Notes under the pieces: generated by a model
Told to the model about the DNA's origin: nothing
The model's database searches: none
Seen by the model: the letters and a program-made list of their open reading frames with translations, nothing else
Source of the DNA: Microcoleus vaginatus WJT46-NPBG5
GTDB lineage: Bacteria; Cyanobacteriota; Cyanobacteriia; Cyanobacteriales; Oscillatoriaceae
Assembly (NCBI GenBank): GCA_019359355.1
Contig: JAHHHM010000033.1
Span: 1-53,354, forward strand
Length of the DNA: 53,354 nt
Reading direction: 5' to 3'
Program-made: the position numbers and the translations under genes
Part shown: one piece after another, positions 36,076 to 46,122 of the stretch
Numbering within the stretch: position 1 is the first letter of the stretch
How the letters are laid out: every line of letters begins with the position of its first letter

Positions 36076-37365
36076 GTGTCTGGAAAGCAACTTTCTCTTT
36101 TTGAGCAACAACCGGAAGATTCGGGAGATTTTTTTACTAGAAAAAGATCATGGTCTGCATCTAAACACCGTATTATGTTGAAATATATACAATCATTTTG
36201 CTACAATCTCGGAGGTGACCAACCCTATCAATCTAAATATCTTAATTATGTTGATGGCTTTGCTGGAACAGGTAAGTACGACCAAGGTATTGGGATTGAA
36301 AATTTTGTTGGAAATTCTAATTTTTTAAAAAAATATAGTAATGATTTCTCTGATACTGACGGCTCCCCTATAATAGCACTCAAGTGGGCTAAAATTTTCA
36401 GTCAAGAGAACCGTGTAAATCTGAGATGTTTTTTTAACGAAGCTAATAAAAAGGTTAACGAAAAACTTAAAATTAACTGCCAATCCTTAATTAATGAATT
36501 ATTTTGTAAAATTTATGAACCTAAAAAGTTTGCCTTATGTCTTCCAGAATTAATGAATGATCTAGAAAATTATCCAACATTATTTTTTCTCGATACCTTT
36601 GGGGTTAAAGGAGTGACCTTTGAACAGATATGTTTGATCGCCAATTACGTCAGTCAGTACAAAGGAGAACTGTTTTTGCTATTTCATAATATACAAGTAG
36701 CTCGTCACGCTGGACAATCGACTGCACGTTCTGAAGATCCTCAAAAGCTGAAAGCAGCACAAACATACACGCAAAACTTAACTGCTCTGCTAGGGCCAAA
36801 CTCAGAGCTAGATTGGAAACCCAAGTGGCTCGAACTCAATAACCTTCCCCAGCATTTTGAGAGATGGGCACTTGAGTATTTTAAGTCTAGACTTCTCAAA
36901 GAGAGCAGTTTTAGAGGCGTTGGAAGCTTTAAAATAAGGGAAGACTATAATGATAGGAGACCTCAATACAGTTTGGTAGTTTGTAGTAACAAACCAGAAA
37001 AAGCTTTTGGGGAATTTTTGAATGAGTTTTTTTGGGAAGAAGATAAATTGCTATATTTCAAAGATAATCAATCAAAAACCGCTCAAGAATTTCTCGAAAG
37101 AGAATGGAACCATGAAACTAACGAGCGGATTATTAAAGTTAAACCTATCATTATAAACTTATTGCGCGAACACCTCATTAACTGGATGCCTGTTAATGAG
37201 GTCATTACTTTGCTTATACTTAAAATGGGAGATTTAGGTTATCTCAAAAGAACTCAATACAGGGAAATATTACTAAAGATTCATCAAGAAGGTATTTTAG
37301 AAGCTAGAAATCTAGGAACTAAAGGCAAAGTTATATTAGAAAGTCAGATTAGAATAGTAAAATAG
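36076..37365 (+). CDS. tcmP: Three-Cys-motif partner protein TcmP
   Basis: A 429-residue protein of the TcmP family, defined by its pairing with a three-cysteine (Gp37/Gp68) gene, which follows here after 39 bp. Landmarks: FTRKRSWSASKHRIMLKYI near the N-terminus, YVDGFAGTGKY (a methyltransferase-like glycine loop) near 60, FLDTFGVKG near 170, and a basic C-terminal winged-helix-like tail. The biochemical role is unknown; the glycine loop and DTFG are suggestive of a Rossmann-type fold. GTG start with GAGGT upstream. The gene is clearly more AT-rich than its neighbours and has only one CCGG, which suggests acquisition. Confidence 0.88.
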   Translation: MSGKQLSLFEQQPEDSGDFFTRKRSWSASKHRIMLKYIQSFCYNLGGDQPYQSKYLNYVDGFAGTGKYDQGIGIENFVGNSNFLKKYSNDFSDTDGSPIIALKWAKIFSQENRVNLRCFFNEANKKVNEKLKINCQSLINELFCKIYEPKKFALCLPELMNDLENYPTLFFLDTFGVKGVTFEQICLIANYVSQYKGELFLLFHNIQVARHAGQSTARSEDPQKLKAAQTYTQNLTALLGPNSELDWKPKWLELNNLPQHFERWALEYFKSRLLKESSFRGVGSFKIREDYNDRRPQYSLVVCSNKPEKAFGEFLNEFFWEEDKLLYFKDNQSKTAQEFLEREWNHETNERIIKVKPIIINLLREHLINWMPVNEVITLLILKMGDLGYLKRTQYREILLKIHQEGILEARNLGTKGKVILESQIRIVK

Positions 37366-37404
37366 AAAGATGAAATAAGCAAATATTTCTGGGAAGATAA
37401 TTTT

Positions 37405-38151
37405 ATGTCTATACATTCAGAAATAGAATGGACTGAAGCCACATGGAATCCTACTACGGGATGCCATAAAATAAGCCCAGGTTGTGCGAATTGCTATGCC
37501 GAACGTTTTGCTGAACGCTGGCGTGGAGTGCCTGGACATCCCTACGAACATGGATTTGATGTCCAAATTTGGCCGGAACGCTTGAAAATGCCTCTTTCAT
37601 GGAAGAAGCCGCGCCGGATATTTGTGAATTCTATGAGCGATCTATTTCTTGATGAGATAGAAGAGGAATTTATTCAAGAGGTTTTTTCTGTAATGGGAAA
37701 AGCTAATTGGCATCAATTTCAATTACTGACTAAACGCCCTCAACGAATGCTTGAAATTGCGAAAAAACTAGAAGCGTGGCCTTCTAATGTTTGGGCTGGA
37801 GTTAGCGTGGAATCTCAGGCTTGGACATGGAGAATAGAAGTTCTCAAACAGATTCCCGCAACAATTAGATTTTTATCGTGTGAGCCTCTACTTGGCTCCC
37901 TAGAGCTTGCGTTAGATAATATTCACTGGGTTATCGTTGGGGGAGAGTCAGGTGTGCATTCTCGACCCATGAAAATTGAGTGGGTAAGAGATATTAAAAA
38001 TCAATGTTTACAATCGAATGTTCCATTTTTCTTTAAGCAATGGGGAGGTGTTCAAAAGAAAAAACATGGCAGAGAACTAGATGGTAGGACGTGGGATGAT
38101 TTCCCTATAAATATTGAGCCTCTAGTCAATAGACAACTGTTGCTTCTATAA
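37405..38151 (+). CDS. Three-Cys-motif protein, phage Gp37/Gp68 family (DUF5131)
   Basis: A 248-residue protein whose N-terminus reads [14 protein letters not shown], then the three cysteines C20, C27 and C30 (C-x6-C-x2-C) and CYAERF. Conserved [23 protein letters not shown] and WVIVGGESG follow. The cysteine set resembles a radical-SAM-type cluster site, and the family is often compared with that superfamily, but no reaction is known. It lies 39 bp after tcmP, the expected operon partner. hisG starts 34 bp downstream and may share the transcript. Confidence 0.9.
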   Translation: MSIHSEIEWTEATWNPTTGCHKISPGCANCYAERFAERWRGVPGHPYEHGFDVQIWPERLKMPLSWKKPRRIFVNSMSDLFLDEIEEEFIQEVFSVMGKANWHQFQLLTKRPQRMLEIAKKLEAWPSNVWAGVSVESQAWTWRIEVLKQIPATIRFLSCEPLLGSLELALDNIHWVIVGGESGVHSRPMKIEWVRDIKNQCLQSNVPFFFKQWGGVQKKKHGRELDGRTWDDFPINIEPLVNRQLLLL

Positions 38152-38185
38152 TCAAACGTTCAATTACAAGAAGAGTCCATCCCTA

Positions 38186-38830
38186 ATGATTACCGTTGCT
38201 TTGCCGAAGGGCGCATTGCTCAAAGACTGCATCAAACTGCTGCAATCTGTCGGATTAGATTTCAGCGCTTTTCTCGATTCATCCAACCGGCAACTCCAGA
38301 TCCACGACCCCACCGGCACAGCCAAAGCCTTGCTAGTTCGGACACATGACGTGCCGGTGTATGTCGAATACGGCCAAGCCCAACTGGGAATTGTGGGGTA
38401 CGATGTACTGCGAGAGAAAACCCCCAAAGTTGCACACCTTGCCGATCTTAAGTTTGGCAAATGCCGGCTGTCTGTGGCAGTCAAAGCCTCTAGTCCTTAC
38501 CGGCAGTCTTTAGAGTTGCCGGCACATGGACGAGTCGCCTCCAAATTCGTTCACTGCGCCCGCGAATACTTTCACAATTTAGATATGCCGGTGGAAATTG
38601 TCCCGCTTTATGGTTCAGTCGAATTAGGGCCAATTACCGGAATGTCAGAAGCAATTGTTGACTTAGTTTCCACAGGTCGCACTCTCACAGAAAACGGATT
38701 AATCGAAATTGACGTACTCTTTGAAAGCAGCGCCCGCCTAATCGCCCATCCCCTTAGTTATCGCCTGAATAGCGATAATTTAGAACAGTTAATTTCTCAG
38801 ATACGAGAAGCAACACTTGCAGCCGTATAA
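38186..38830 (+). CDS. hisG: ATP phosphoribosyltransferase, short form
   Basis: HisG catalyses the first step of histidine synthesis, joining ATP and PRPP. At 214 residues it is the short form that lacks the C-terminal regulatory ACT-like domain and normally needs HisZ as a partner. Motifs: [11 protein letters not shown] at the start, LGIVGYDVL in the middle, and the PRPP loop [22 protein letters not shown]. hisZ is not in the window. The upstream neighbour is the three-Cys gene, not a histidine gene. Confidence 0.95.
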   Translation: MITVALPKGALLKDCIKLLQSVGLDFSAFLDSSNRQLQIHDPTGTAKALLVRTHDVPVYVEYGQAQLGIVGYDVLREKTPKVAHLADLKFGKCRLSVAVKASSPYRQSLELPAHGRVASKFVHCAREYFHNLDMPVEIVPLYGSVELGPITGMSEAIVDLVSTGRTLTENGLIEIDVLFESSARLIAHPLSYRLNSDNLEQLISQIREATLAAV

Positions 38831-38874
38831 TCCCAATTAATTGACCAAAAACTCGGCCACCAAACGTAAAAATA

Positions 38875-39027
38875 ATCTGCGTTTATCTGCGTGCATCTGC
38901 GGTTAATAAAAAATCCATCAATTTCACAACGAGTCCGGTTGCCGGCAAAGTATAGAGCACGCTGAAAATTCAGGAATTTAATTTTAACCACAGATGCACA
39001 CAGATGGACACAGATGAATACAGATGG
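38875..39027. repeat. Inverted CAGATG/CATCTG repeat pair
   Basis: Copy A (38875-38906) reads ATCTGCGTTTATCTGCGTGC, then ATCTGCGGTTAA. Copy B (38984-39027) is in opposite orientation: TTAACCACAGATGCACACAG, then ATGGACACAGATG and AATACAGATGG. The two can form an imperfect long stem across 77 nt. This lies in the 357-bp gap between hisG and the ABC transporter gene, where I see no gene. Confidence 0.75.
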
Positions 39028-39187
39028 ATTGCCGGCTTTGCCGACAAACTTGATTGTGGGGTGGATTGAGGATGAACCGGCTGAAGCATAGCCGGCCTGT
39101 TTCTATCTGCGGCAGGATGACAGTGTAAACGACTGCGTTACATTGGGAGGGCGTGTTTTTTCTACAGTGCTGCTGCTTAGGTTGTAA

Positions 39188-41032
39188 ATGACTAGCTTAT
39201 CACCGCCGACACAGGCTCCTGAAAACCGGCGATCGCGCGAAAACGACTGGCGCTTATTTTTGCGGTTAGTGCCCTATGCCCGACGTAGTGGGCGTTTGCT
39301 GGCCATCTCTCTTGTCTTATTGGTGCCCCTATCCTTTGCCGGCGCGATTCAGCCGATTATTGTTGGGCAGGCAATTTCACTGATTCGTTCTGAACCAAAT
39401 ACGTTTGACTTTCTTCAAGGCAAACCGCTATCTCAGGGTTTGAATATACTTGCCGGCCTGCTGCTGCTGACTGTGATGATTCGGCTAGCTTTAGAATCGG
39501 TGCAAAGCTATTTGGTGCAGAAGGTTGGCCAAAAAATTACTGCCGACATTCGTAATGACTTATTTCACCACGTCACGTCCCTGGCGGTGCGATTTTTTGA
39601 CCGGACCCCCGTAGGCCGGCTGATCACTCGCCTCACCAGTGATGTAGACGCCTTGGGAGAAGTATTTTCCACCGGCGCAATTGGGATTATCACCGATTTA
39701 TTTTCAATAGTGGTGATTACCATCACGATGTTTACTCTGCAATGGCAATTGGCTTTGATGCTGTTGCTAATGTTGTTGCCGGTTGCCGGTGTGATTATTT
39801 ATTTTCAACAGCAATACCGCAAAGCCAATTACAAAGCGAGAGAAGAACTTTCTAGTTTAAATTCCACCCTGCAAGAAAACATCACCGGCATTGGCGTGGT
39901 GCAATTATTCCGCCGCGAACAATTTAATAGTCAATTATTTCGCACGATTAACCAACGCTATATCAAAGAGGTGGATAAAACCATCTTTCACGACTCAGCG
40001 GTATCTGCAACCCTGGAATGGATCGCCCTGGTTGCGATTGGCGGTGTTTTATGGCTGGGTGGTGTCCGTGTGATGGAAGATGCGCTGAGTTTTGGTACAT
40101 TATCTGCGTTTATTTTGTTTGCCCAGCGGTTATTTGATCCCTTACGACAATTTGCGGAAAAATTCACCGCGATTCAAGCCGGCTTTACTGCGGTTGAACG
40201 CATCAGCGATATTTTAAGTGAACCGATTGAAATTCGCGATCCAGAGGCAGCATCGGTTAAAAGTCATCTATCAGCAGCCGGCAGCGAACAACTTGGCGAA
40301 ATTCGCTTTGAACACGTTTGGTTTGCCTACAAAGAAGATGAATATGTCCTGAAAGATTTAGATTTCACGATTCGTCCGGGTGAAAAAGTTGCTTTAGTTG
40401 GCCCTACCGGCGCGGGAAAAAGTTCGATTATTCGGCTGCTGTGCCGGCTTTATGAACCGACGAAAGGGCGGGTTCTTGTTAATGGGGTGGATGTTCGTCA
40501 GATGCCTCAAGCCGAATTGCGCCGGCACTTGAGTGTGATTTTGCAAGATGGGTTTTTGTTTGCCGGTGATGTTAAAAGTAACATTACGCTTGGAGATGAT
40601 TATTCTTTAGATGAAATCCAGACAGCCGCCCAGCAAACGAATGTGGCGAGTTTTATGGAACAGTTACCTCAAGGATATGATACCCAATTGCGGGAGCGGG
40701 GAACGAATCTTTCTGGCGGGCAAAAACAGTTGTTAGCATTTGCGCGCGCTGCAATTCGCAATCCTCAAATTTTGGTTCTTGATGAAGCAACGGCAAGTTT
40801 GGATGTGGGGACTGAAGCTTTAATTCAGGATGCGCTTGATCGTCTTTTAGCGGAACGTACCGCGATTATTATTGCTCACCGGCTTTCAACGATTCGCAAT
40901 GTGGATCGGATTTTTGTGCTTAAGCGGGGGCAGTTGGTGGAGTCGGGTAGTCATGAGGCATTGTTGCGGCAGGAAGGTCTTTATGCGAGTTTGTATAAGT
41001 TGCAAATGTTGGGGAATGAGGCGAGTTTGTAG
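39188..41032 (+). CDS. ABC transporter, fused permease and ATPase (exporter type)
   Basis: A 614-residue half-transporter that should work as a homodimer or heterodimer exporter. Six membrane helices (about 30-325) include the cytoplasmic loop motif VRFFDRTPVGRLITRLTSDVDALGEVF. The nucleotide-binding domain follows, with Walker A GPTGAGKSS, signature LSGGQ and Walker B ILVLDEATASLD, then the H-loop AHRLST. It resembles MsbA-like and multidrug exporters; the substrate is unknown. CAGATG-type repeats lie on both sides. Confidence 0.93.
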   Translation: MTSLSPPTQAPENRRSRENDWRLFLRLVPYARRSGRLLAISLVLLVPLSFAGAIQPIIVGQAISLIRSEPNTFDFLQGKPLSQGLNILAGLLLLTVMIRLALESVQSYLVQKVGQKITADIRNDLFHHVTSLAVRFFDRTPVGRLITRLTSDVDALGEVFSTGAIGIITDLFSIVVITITMFTLQWQLALMLLLMLLPVAGVIIYFQQQYRKANYKAREELSSLNSTLQENITGIGVVQLFRREQFNSQLFRTINQRYIKEVDKTIFHDSAVSATLEWIALVAIGGVLWLGGVRVMEDALSFGTLSAFILFAQRLFDPLRQFAEKFTAIQAGFTAVERISDILSEPIEIRDPEAASVKSHLSAAGSEQLGEIRFEHVWFAYKEDEYVLKDLDFTIRPGEKVALVGPTGAGKSSIIRLLCRLYEPTKGRVLVNGVDVRQMPQAELRRHLSVILQDGFLFAGDVKSNITLGDDYSLDEIQTAAQQTNVASFMEQLPQGYDTQLRERGTNLSGGQKQLLAFARAAIRNPQILVLDEATASLDVGTEALIQDALDRLLAERTAIIIAHRLSTIRNVDRIFVLKRGQLVESGSHEALLRQEGLYASLYKLQMLGNEASL

Positions 41033-41075
41033 ACGATTTGGGGGTTCTGCTAGGGGTTAATAAGGTTGGATTTTT

Positions 41076-41108
41076 TTAACCGCAGATGCACGCAGATAAA
41101 CGCAGATG
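41076..41108 (+). repeat. CAGATG-type repeat, third copy
   Basis: TTAACCGCAGATGCACGCAG is followed by ATAAACGCAGATG, the same orientation and layout as copy B at 38984-39027. It lies just after the ABC transporter gene. Confidence 0.75.
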
Positions 41109-41185
41109 TAGGCGCAATGTATTGATTAGGGATTGGGAGATTTACGCGGATGAAGTTTTAGGGGTTTTGGATGTTTGGATGGGGT

Positions 41186-43915
41186 TTATTCGTGTTCTAG
41201 GGTTTGTTGCAGGGGAATTTCGATGATAAATTCTGTACCTTGTGCCGGCGCTGAATTGCAAATCAACCGGCCTCCGTGTTTTTCTACGATAATTTGATAG
41301 GCGATTGTTAAGCCTAAACCTGTGCCTTTACCAACGGGTTTTGTCGTAAAAAATGGATCAAAAAGGCGAGCTTGGACTTCCTGAGTCATGCCTGGGCCGT
41401 TATCACAAATGCGAATAATGGCTGAAGTGATGTCTTGAGTTGATTGTTCAATATCAGAGTTGAGTCTAAAGGGTTCAGAGTTAATTGAGGTGCGAATTGT
41501 AATGATCCGGGGGGCGGGTTGGCTTTCTATGGCGTCGATGGCGTTGGAGAGGAGATTCATAAAGACTTGGTTGAGCTGGCCGGCATAGCAATCTACTAAG
41601 GGTAAGTTGCCATATTCTTTAATGATCTCAATTCCCTCAGTAGCGGTTTTGGCTTTGAGCCGGTGTTGTAATATTAGCAGGGTACTATCGATGCCGGCGT
41701 GAATATCGACTCGTTTTTTTTCGGCTTCATCTAAGCGGGAGAAGTTGCGTAAGGACAGAACAATTGCGCGGATGCGATCTGCGCCTATCCTCATGGAATT
41801 GAGAACTTTGGGCAAGTCTTCAGTTACAAAATCTAGATCAATGTCTTCTGCCTTGGCTTGAATGGCCGGCATCGGTGTGGGATAGCATTCTTCGTAAAGA
41901 TGTACGACTTCTAGCAGTTGTTGGATGTATTGACTGGCGTATTCGATGTTGCCGTAAATAAAGTTAATGGGGTTGTTAATTTCGTGAGCAACCCCGGCAA
42001 CTAATTGCCCTAAAGAAGACATTTTTTCAGTTTGAATTAATTGGGTTTGAGTTTTTTGCAACTGACGCAAAGTGGCTTCTAATTGGGTTGCTTGTTGTCT
42101 GAGTTGCGCTTCGGATTTCCGCAAGGCGTCTTCCGCAGAGGCCCGCTCAGTAATATCTTCAGAAGTGACTAAGATGCCGACAACATTGCCGACTCCATCA
42201 TGAAGGGGAATTCTATTTTTATCTAACCAAACTTGGTTGCCATCGGCTTGGAGGTGGGATTCGATAATGTGATATTCTGGCGTGTCTGTATGCATCACTC
42301 GCAGCTCGCCTTCCCGCAAGAAATTGGCCTCTTCAAGTTTCCAGGGTAAATCGCTATCTGTTTTGCCAATAATATCTTCAGGAGAAGATAAGCCGACCAC
42401 CCTAGCCATACTGCGGTTACAACCGAGATACACGGAATTGGCATCTTTCCAAGCAATTAATTGGGGAATATTGTCCATTACTTGCTGCAACATTTCTTGG
42501 GATTTGCGAAGTTGTTCTCCGACGCGCTTGCGTTCGGCAATTTCGCCGTGCAGTTGTCCAATGGCGTGTCGAAAGGCGGCAGTCCGCGCTTCAACTTTCA
42601 TTTCCAGTTCTTCGTTGGCTTGTGTGAGCGATTCCGTGGCTTGTTTGCGTGCGGTGATGTCTGTGACGGTGCCGATCATCCGTACGGGGTTGCCGGCGCT
42701 ATCTCGCAAGACTTTCCCGCTACCGGCAACCCAGCGGACGGTGCCATTGGGCCAAATAATTCGGTTTTCGATATTGTACTCGTGGCCGGCTTCTACGGCG
42801 CAAGCGAGGGCGAGCATCATCCGGCTGCGATCTTCAGGATGGATAAGGTTGAGAAAAGCGTAATAGGTGCCGGCAAAGCTGTTTGGAGGCAGGCCAAATA
42901 GGGCTTCCATGCTGTCAGAAAAGGTGACTTGGCCGCTGGCAATATCCCAGTCCCAAACGCCCATGCGAGCGGCTTTGAGAGCCAAATTCAGCCGCGCTTC
43001 ACTTTGACGCTGTGCCTCTAGGGTTTGTACGCGTTCGGTGGTATCTTGAACCAAGGTGACGAAGTAATCGATTGAGCCGTCACTTTGGCGGACGCAGCGA
43101 ACTGAGATGTTCGCGTGGATCGCTTGGCCATTGGAGCGGATAAATCGTTGATCGATTGAGTAGCTATCAATATCGCCGGCTAAAGCTCGATTAAATTGTG
43201 TTAAATTGGCCAGCAAATCTTCAGGATGCGTTAGCGATTCCCAACTTTTTTGCATCAGTTCTGAGCGGCTGTAGCCAAAGATTTTGCATAAGCTGTCATT
43301 GACTTCTAGCCAGCCTTTTTCGGGGGAGGTGATGGCGATGCCGATTGCGGAGAGTTCTAAGTAACTGCGTAAGCGTTCTTCCCTTTGCCGCAGGTGTTTC
43401 TGAGCGCGTTTACTTTTGCGGATTTCTTGCCTAAGCAGGGTGATGGTACGGGTGAGTTTGGGGGGTTTCTTTGGGTTAGGTGCTTCTGATTCGTCTGTTT
43501 GAATGGCCGGCTCTGATGGCGCTGCGGTTTCGTTGTTGGTAATATCTTTTGCTACGGCGTAGATTAATTGTTCTTGGGGGATAGATATGGCATTCCACAA
43601 CAGTCTTTTATAGGAACCGTCGGCGCAGCGATACCGATTTTCAAAAGAAAGTGTGTCAGTGTTGTCGGCTAGTGTTTGAATTGCAGCCAGGGTAGATTCT
43701 CGATCTTCGGGATGCACGAATTCAATCAGCGGCTTGCTGAACAGTTCTTCGTCACTTAATGAAAAGGTGTTTTCCCACATCGAGTTGATGCGTTTGAAAT
43801 AGCCGTCGAAACCGGCAACACAAAGCATATCTAGGGAGATTTTGAAAAAACGATCAGCCTCCGATGCGTGATCGGCAGGCTGATTAATTCGATTTTTTAA
43901 GGGGTGAATTCCCAT
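41186..43915 (-). CDS. Multi-PAS sensor histidine kinase
   Basis: A 909-residue soluble-looking kinase. The N-terminal part holds about four PAS/PAC modules (DGYFKRINSMWENTFSLS; LEVNDSLCKIFGYSRSEL; LNLALKAARMGVWDWD with FSDSMEALFGLP; IPQLIAWKDANSVYLGCN). A coiled coil leads to the kinase core. The phospho-acceptor is H644 in GVAHEINNPINF, then the N box, DNGPG, and a GTGLGLTIAYQI G2 box. There is no membrane segment. The signal is unknown; no partner regulator is adjacent. Confidence 0.93.
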   Translation of the reverse strand: MGIHPLKNRINQPADHASEADRFFKISLDMLCVAGFDGYFKRINSMWENTFSLSDEELFSKPLIEFVHPEDRESTLAAIQTLADNTDTLSFENRYRCADGSYKRLLWNAISIPQEQLIYAVAKDITNNETAAPSEPAIQTDESEAPNPKKPPKLTRTITLLRQEIRKSKRAQKHLRQREERLRSYLELSAIGIAITSPEKGWLEVNDSLCKIFGYSRSELMQKSWESLTHPEDLLANLTQFNRALAGDIDSYSIDQRFIRSNGQAIHANISVRCVRQSDGSIDYFVTLVQDTTERVQTLEAQRQSEARLNLALKAARMGVWDWDIASGQVTFSDSMEALFGLPPNSFAGTYYAFLNLIHPEDRSRMMLALACAVEAGHEYNIENRIIWPNGTVRWVAGSGKVLRDSAGNPVRMIGTVTDITARKQATESLTQANEELEMKVEARTAAFRHAIGQLHGEIAERKRVGEQLRKSQEMLQQVMDNIPQLIAWKDANSVYLGCNRSMARVVGLSSPEDIIGKTDSDLPWKLEEANFLREGELRVMHTDTPEYHIIESHLQADGNQVWLDKNRIPLHDGVGNVVGILVTSEDITERASAEDALRKSEAQLRQQATQLEATLRQLQKTQTQLIQTEKMSSLGQLVAGVAHEINNPINFIYGNIEYASQYIQQLLEVVHLYEECYPTPMPAIQAKAEDIDLDFVTEDLPKVLNSMRIGADRIRAIVLSLRNFSRLDEAEKKRVDIHAGIDSTLLILQHRLKAKTATEGIEIIKEYGNLPLVDCYAGQLNQVFMNLLSNAIDAIESQPAPRIITIRTSINSEPFRLNSDIEQSTQDITSAIIRICDNGPGMTQEVQARLFDPFFTTKPVGKGTGLGLTIAYQIIVEKHGGRLICNSAPAQGTEFIIEIPLQQTLEHE

Positions 43916-44797
43916 TTCTTACCTACTTAGTCTCTTACCTGACGGCACTTTGCTTTAGCGATTGTTAATGAAGTTTACAGAACTGATAGATTTTATTTTG
44001 TTGGCTTAATAGATTTTTTTTACTTATTTTTAATTTTAATCTGGCTGATTTTATTTTTTGTTAAATCTAACATAGCTTAATCAAGCTGAACTTGAGCGAA
44101 TTATGTAACCGGCAGCGATCAGGGACAAAGGTTAGTGAAGCGTCAACAGCTTAGATTCTCTGGCTTTTCACTTTTTAGGGTTGACTGCCGGCGAGGTGGC
44201 GAAGGCAAATCTGGGTGCCGGTGTTGCTCAATTGAGCTGGTGTGAAGCCAGTGGGTCTGAGTTGCTTGTTCTGTTAACGCTCTGTAGGATAAGCGTTTAT
44301 GCCGGCCTACTGCAAGCAGACGCTGTTAACTTTAGAGCAAATATGGGAAAACTGTCTCTTAGCTAGATGTGGCAGCCCCTGTAAAATTTAAACTCGTTCA
44401 CAGACATAGCAGTTGGCTGTCGGCTGCTCTCTTGATAAAGTTAGTGAGGTATGCTGGATAAAATCGGCTACTTCGCTAGGGCTACTTAGTATTCAATTTA
44501 AAGATGAGTGCGCCTGTTAACAGTCTAGCATCACTGCTTTTTTGCCTAAAAACAATTAAACTGACGATTTCAAAGAGCCGGCACTGTAGTCAAACTTGAA
44601 AAAGTTGCTGCTTTCGGTTGCTTTTAGAAACCTGAGATGGTGAGAATAAATCACGGTTCAATTTTTAGGGTTTGGTTCTTTGATTAAAAAAACTGCCGGT
44701 GATGCCATCTGACGCGATGTTTGATTGAGCGGAGCGCTTTTATACTTTAATCTAGATACAGACAAGTCTTACAACTACTCATCCTCTCGCACGAACT
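43916..44797. other. Long intergenic region between two histidine kinase genes
   Basis: About 880 bp with no gene I accept. It holds the divergent promoter regions of the two kinase genes. Frames of about 60 codons (for example 44181-44366) lack a ribosome site and family-like sequence. A small hairpin CTGGTGTGAAGCCAG (about 44239-44253) is present. I saw no recognisable riboswitch or known RNA. An unannotated small RNA is possible because the region is unusually long for this window. Confidence 0.4.
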
Positions 44798-46000
44798 ATG
44801 ATGGATTTCAGTCAAGCGCTCCTCAATAAGATTGATACAATTGTAGAAATTTGGATTGAAACGGTTCGTCAGGATGATGGAATTGAAACCGCTAAGGAAC
44901 TGACTTATAAAGGGATAAGGGATAGCCTTCCTATTGTGCTTCAGGCAATAGCTAGAATGCTCTCTTCCTCTGAAGACAACGATATTAAAACTTTGGTGGA
45001 AAAGAGTTTAGAACACGGCACGCTCAGAGCCAAACAAGGTTATGATGCTGAAGAAATGGCTCGGGAATATCGCTTGTTACGCTGGGTGATTTTTTCCATA
45101 TTAGAAGAAGATTTATTAAAAGGTTCGTCGGCAGAAGTGATTCGCGCTTGCCGGCTGATCGATACCGGCTTGGATGAAGTAATCGCCCGGTGTTTCAAAA
45201 CGTATACGGAAGAACGATTGCGAGAATTGGAGGATCTGCAAAAACAATTGAAGCTAACCAATCAGGAATTGACTCGCTTAGTTCGCGCAAGTAAGGAGAA
45301 TCTGTCTCAGCTTGCCCACGAATTGAAAACGCCTCTGACTTCAATTATCGGATATTCTGATTTGTTTTTGCGGCAGCAGGAAAAGAATCCTCAAGTGAAA
45401 GATTCGATTCCGAATTTAGGACATATTGATAAAGTCTTAAAACAGGGCCGGCAGTTACTACATTTAATTAACGATGCTTTGGAAATTTCTCGCTATGAAG
45501 CCGGGAAGATGATAGTGCAGCCAGCCATAACAAATGTTAGTGAGATTATTGCAAATGTTACGGAAATGGTCGAACCAATCGCACGGGCAAAAAATATAAA
45601 AATTATCGGAGATTGCCAGGAATTTTCAGAGCCGGTGGTGACAGATTGCTTGCGATTACAGCAAATTGTGACAAATTTGATGAGCAATGCAATTCGCTAT
45701 ACAGAATCGGGTTCAATTAACATTCAATGCCAAATGTTGCCCGACCGGCAATGGTCGATTAGCGTCATCGATACCGGAAGGGGAATCGCTCAAGAGAAGC
45801 AATTGCAAATTTTTGAACCTTACTTTCAAGGAGCAGATGCCGGCAAACAGTCCTATGTGCCATATAGTACGGGACTGGGACTCGCAATTGTGACAAGATT
45901 AGTGGAACTATTACAAGGGAGAATAGAGTTAGATTCAAAAGTCGGAGTTGGCTCTAGATTTACGGTAATTTTTCCTTTGGAAGTCCAAGTTTCTGAATAA
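44798..46000 (+). CDS. RsbRD-N domain sensor histidine kinase
   Basis: A 400-residue cytoplasmic kinase. Residues about 8-145 form an alpha-helical N-terminal domain of the RsbRD_N type (ALLNKIDTIVEIWIE; EEMAREYRLLRWVI). A short coiled coil follows. The HisKA domain has the acceptor H174 in LAHELKTPLTSIIGY, and the HATPase has the N box, DTGRGIAQEK and GLGLAIVTRLV. There is no membrane segment. Its upstream neighbour, 880 bp away and divergent, is another histidine kinase. Confidence 0.9.
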   Translation: MMDFSQALLNKIDTIVEIWIETVRQDDGIETAKELTYKGIRDSLPIVLQAIARMLSSSEDNDIKTLVEKSLEHGTLRAKQGYDAEEMAREYRLLRWVIFSILEEDLLKGSSAEVIRACRLIDTGLDEVIARCFKTYTEERLRELEDLQKQLKLTNQELTRLVRASKENLSQLAHELKTPLTSIIGYSDLFLRQQEKNPQVKDSIPNLGHIDKVLKQGRQLLHLINDALEISRYEAGKMIVQPAITNVSEIIANVTEMVEPIARAKNIKIIGDCQEFSEPVVTDCLRLQQIVTNLMSNAIRYTESGSINIQCQMLPDRQWSISVIDTGRGIAQEKQLQIFEPYFQGADAGKQSYVPYSTGLGLAIVTRLVELLQGRIELDSKVGVGSRFTVIFPLEVQVSE

Positions 46001-46122
46001 ACTATAGTTGAATTAGCGGTTTCGGGTAATGCCTTGAAAAGTTTTTTCGGGAAATTAAATTGAATGAATGAGGGCAGTTGCGCCGACTGTGGTAAAATTC
46101 TGATTCTGCCTTGAGAGAAACC

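Noticed and set aside
44160-44290. Possible cobalamin-type riboswitch (GGTG..., CTGGTGTGAAGCCAG)
   Set aside because: The B12-box and the rest of the conserved core could not be aligned, and the neighbours are kinases, not cobalamin genes.
44181-44366. 61-codon frame in the long gap
   Set aside because: No ribosome site, no family-like sequence; composition does not resemble neighbouring proteins.
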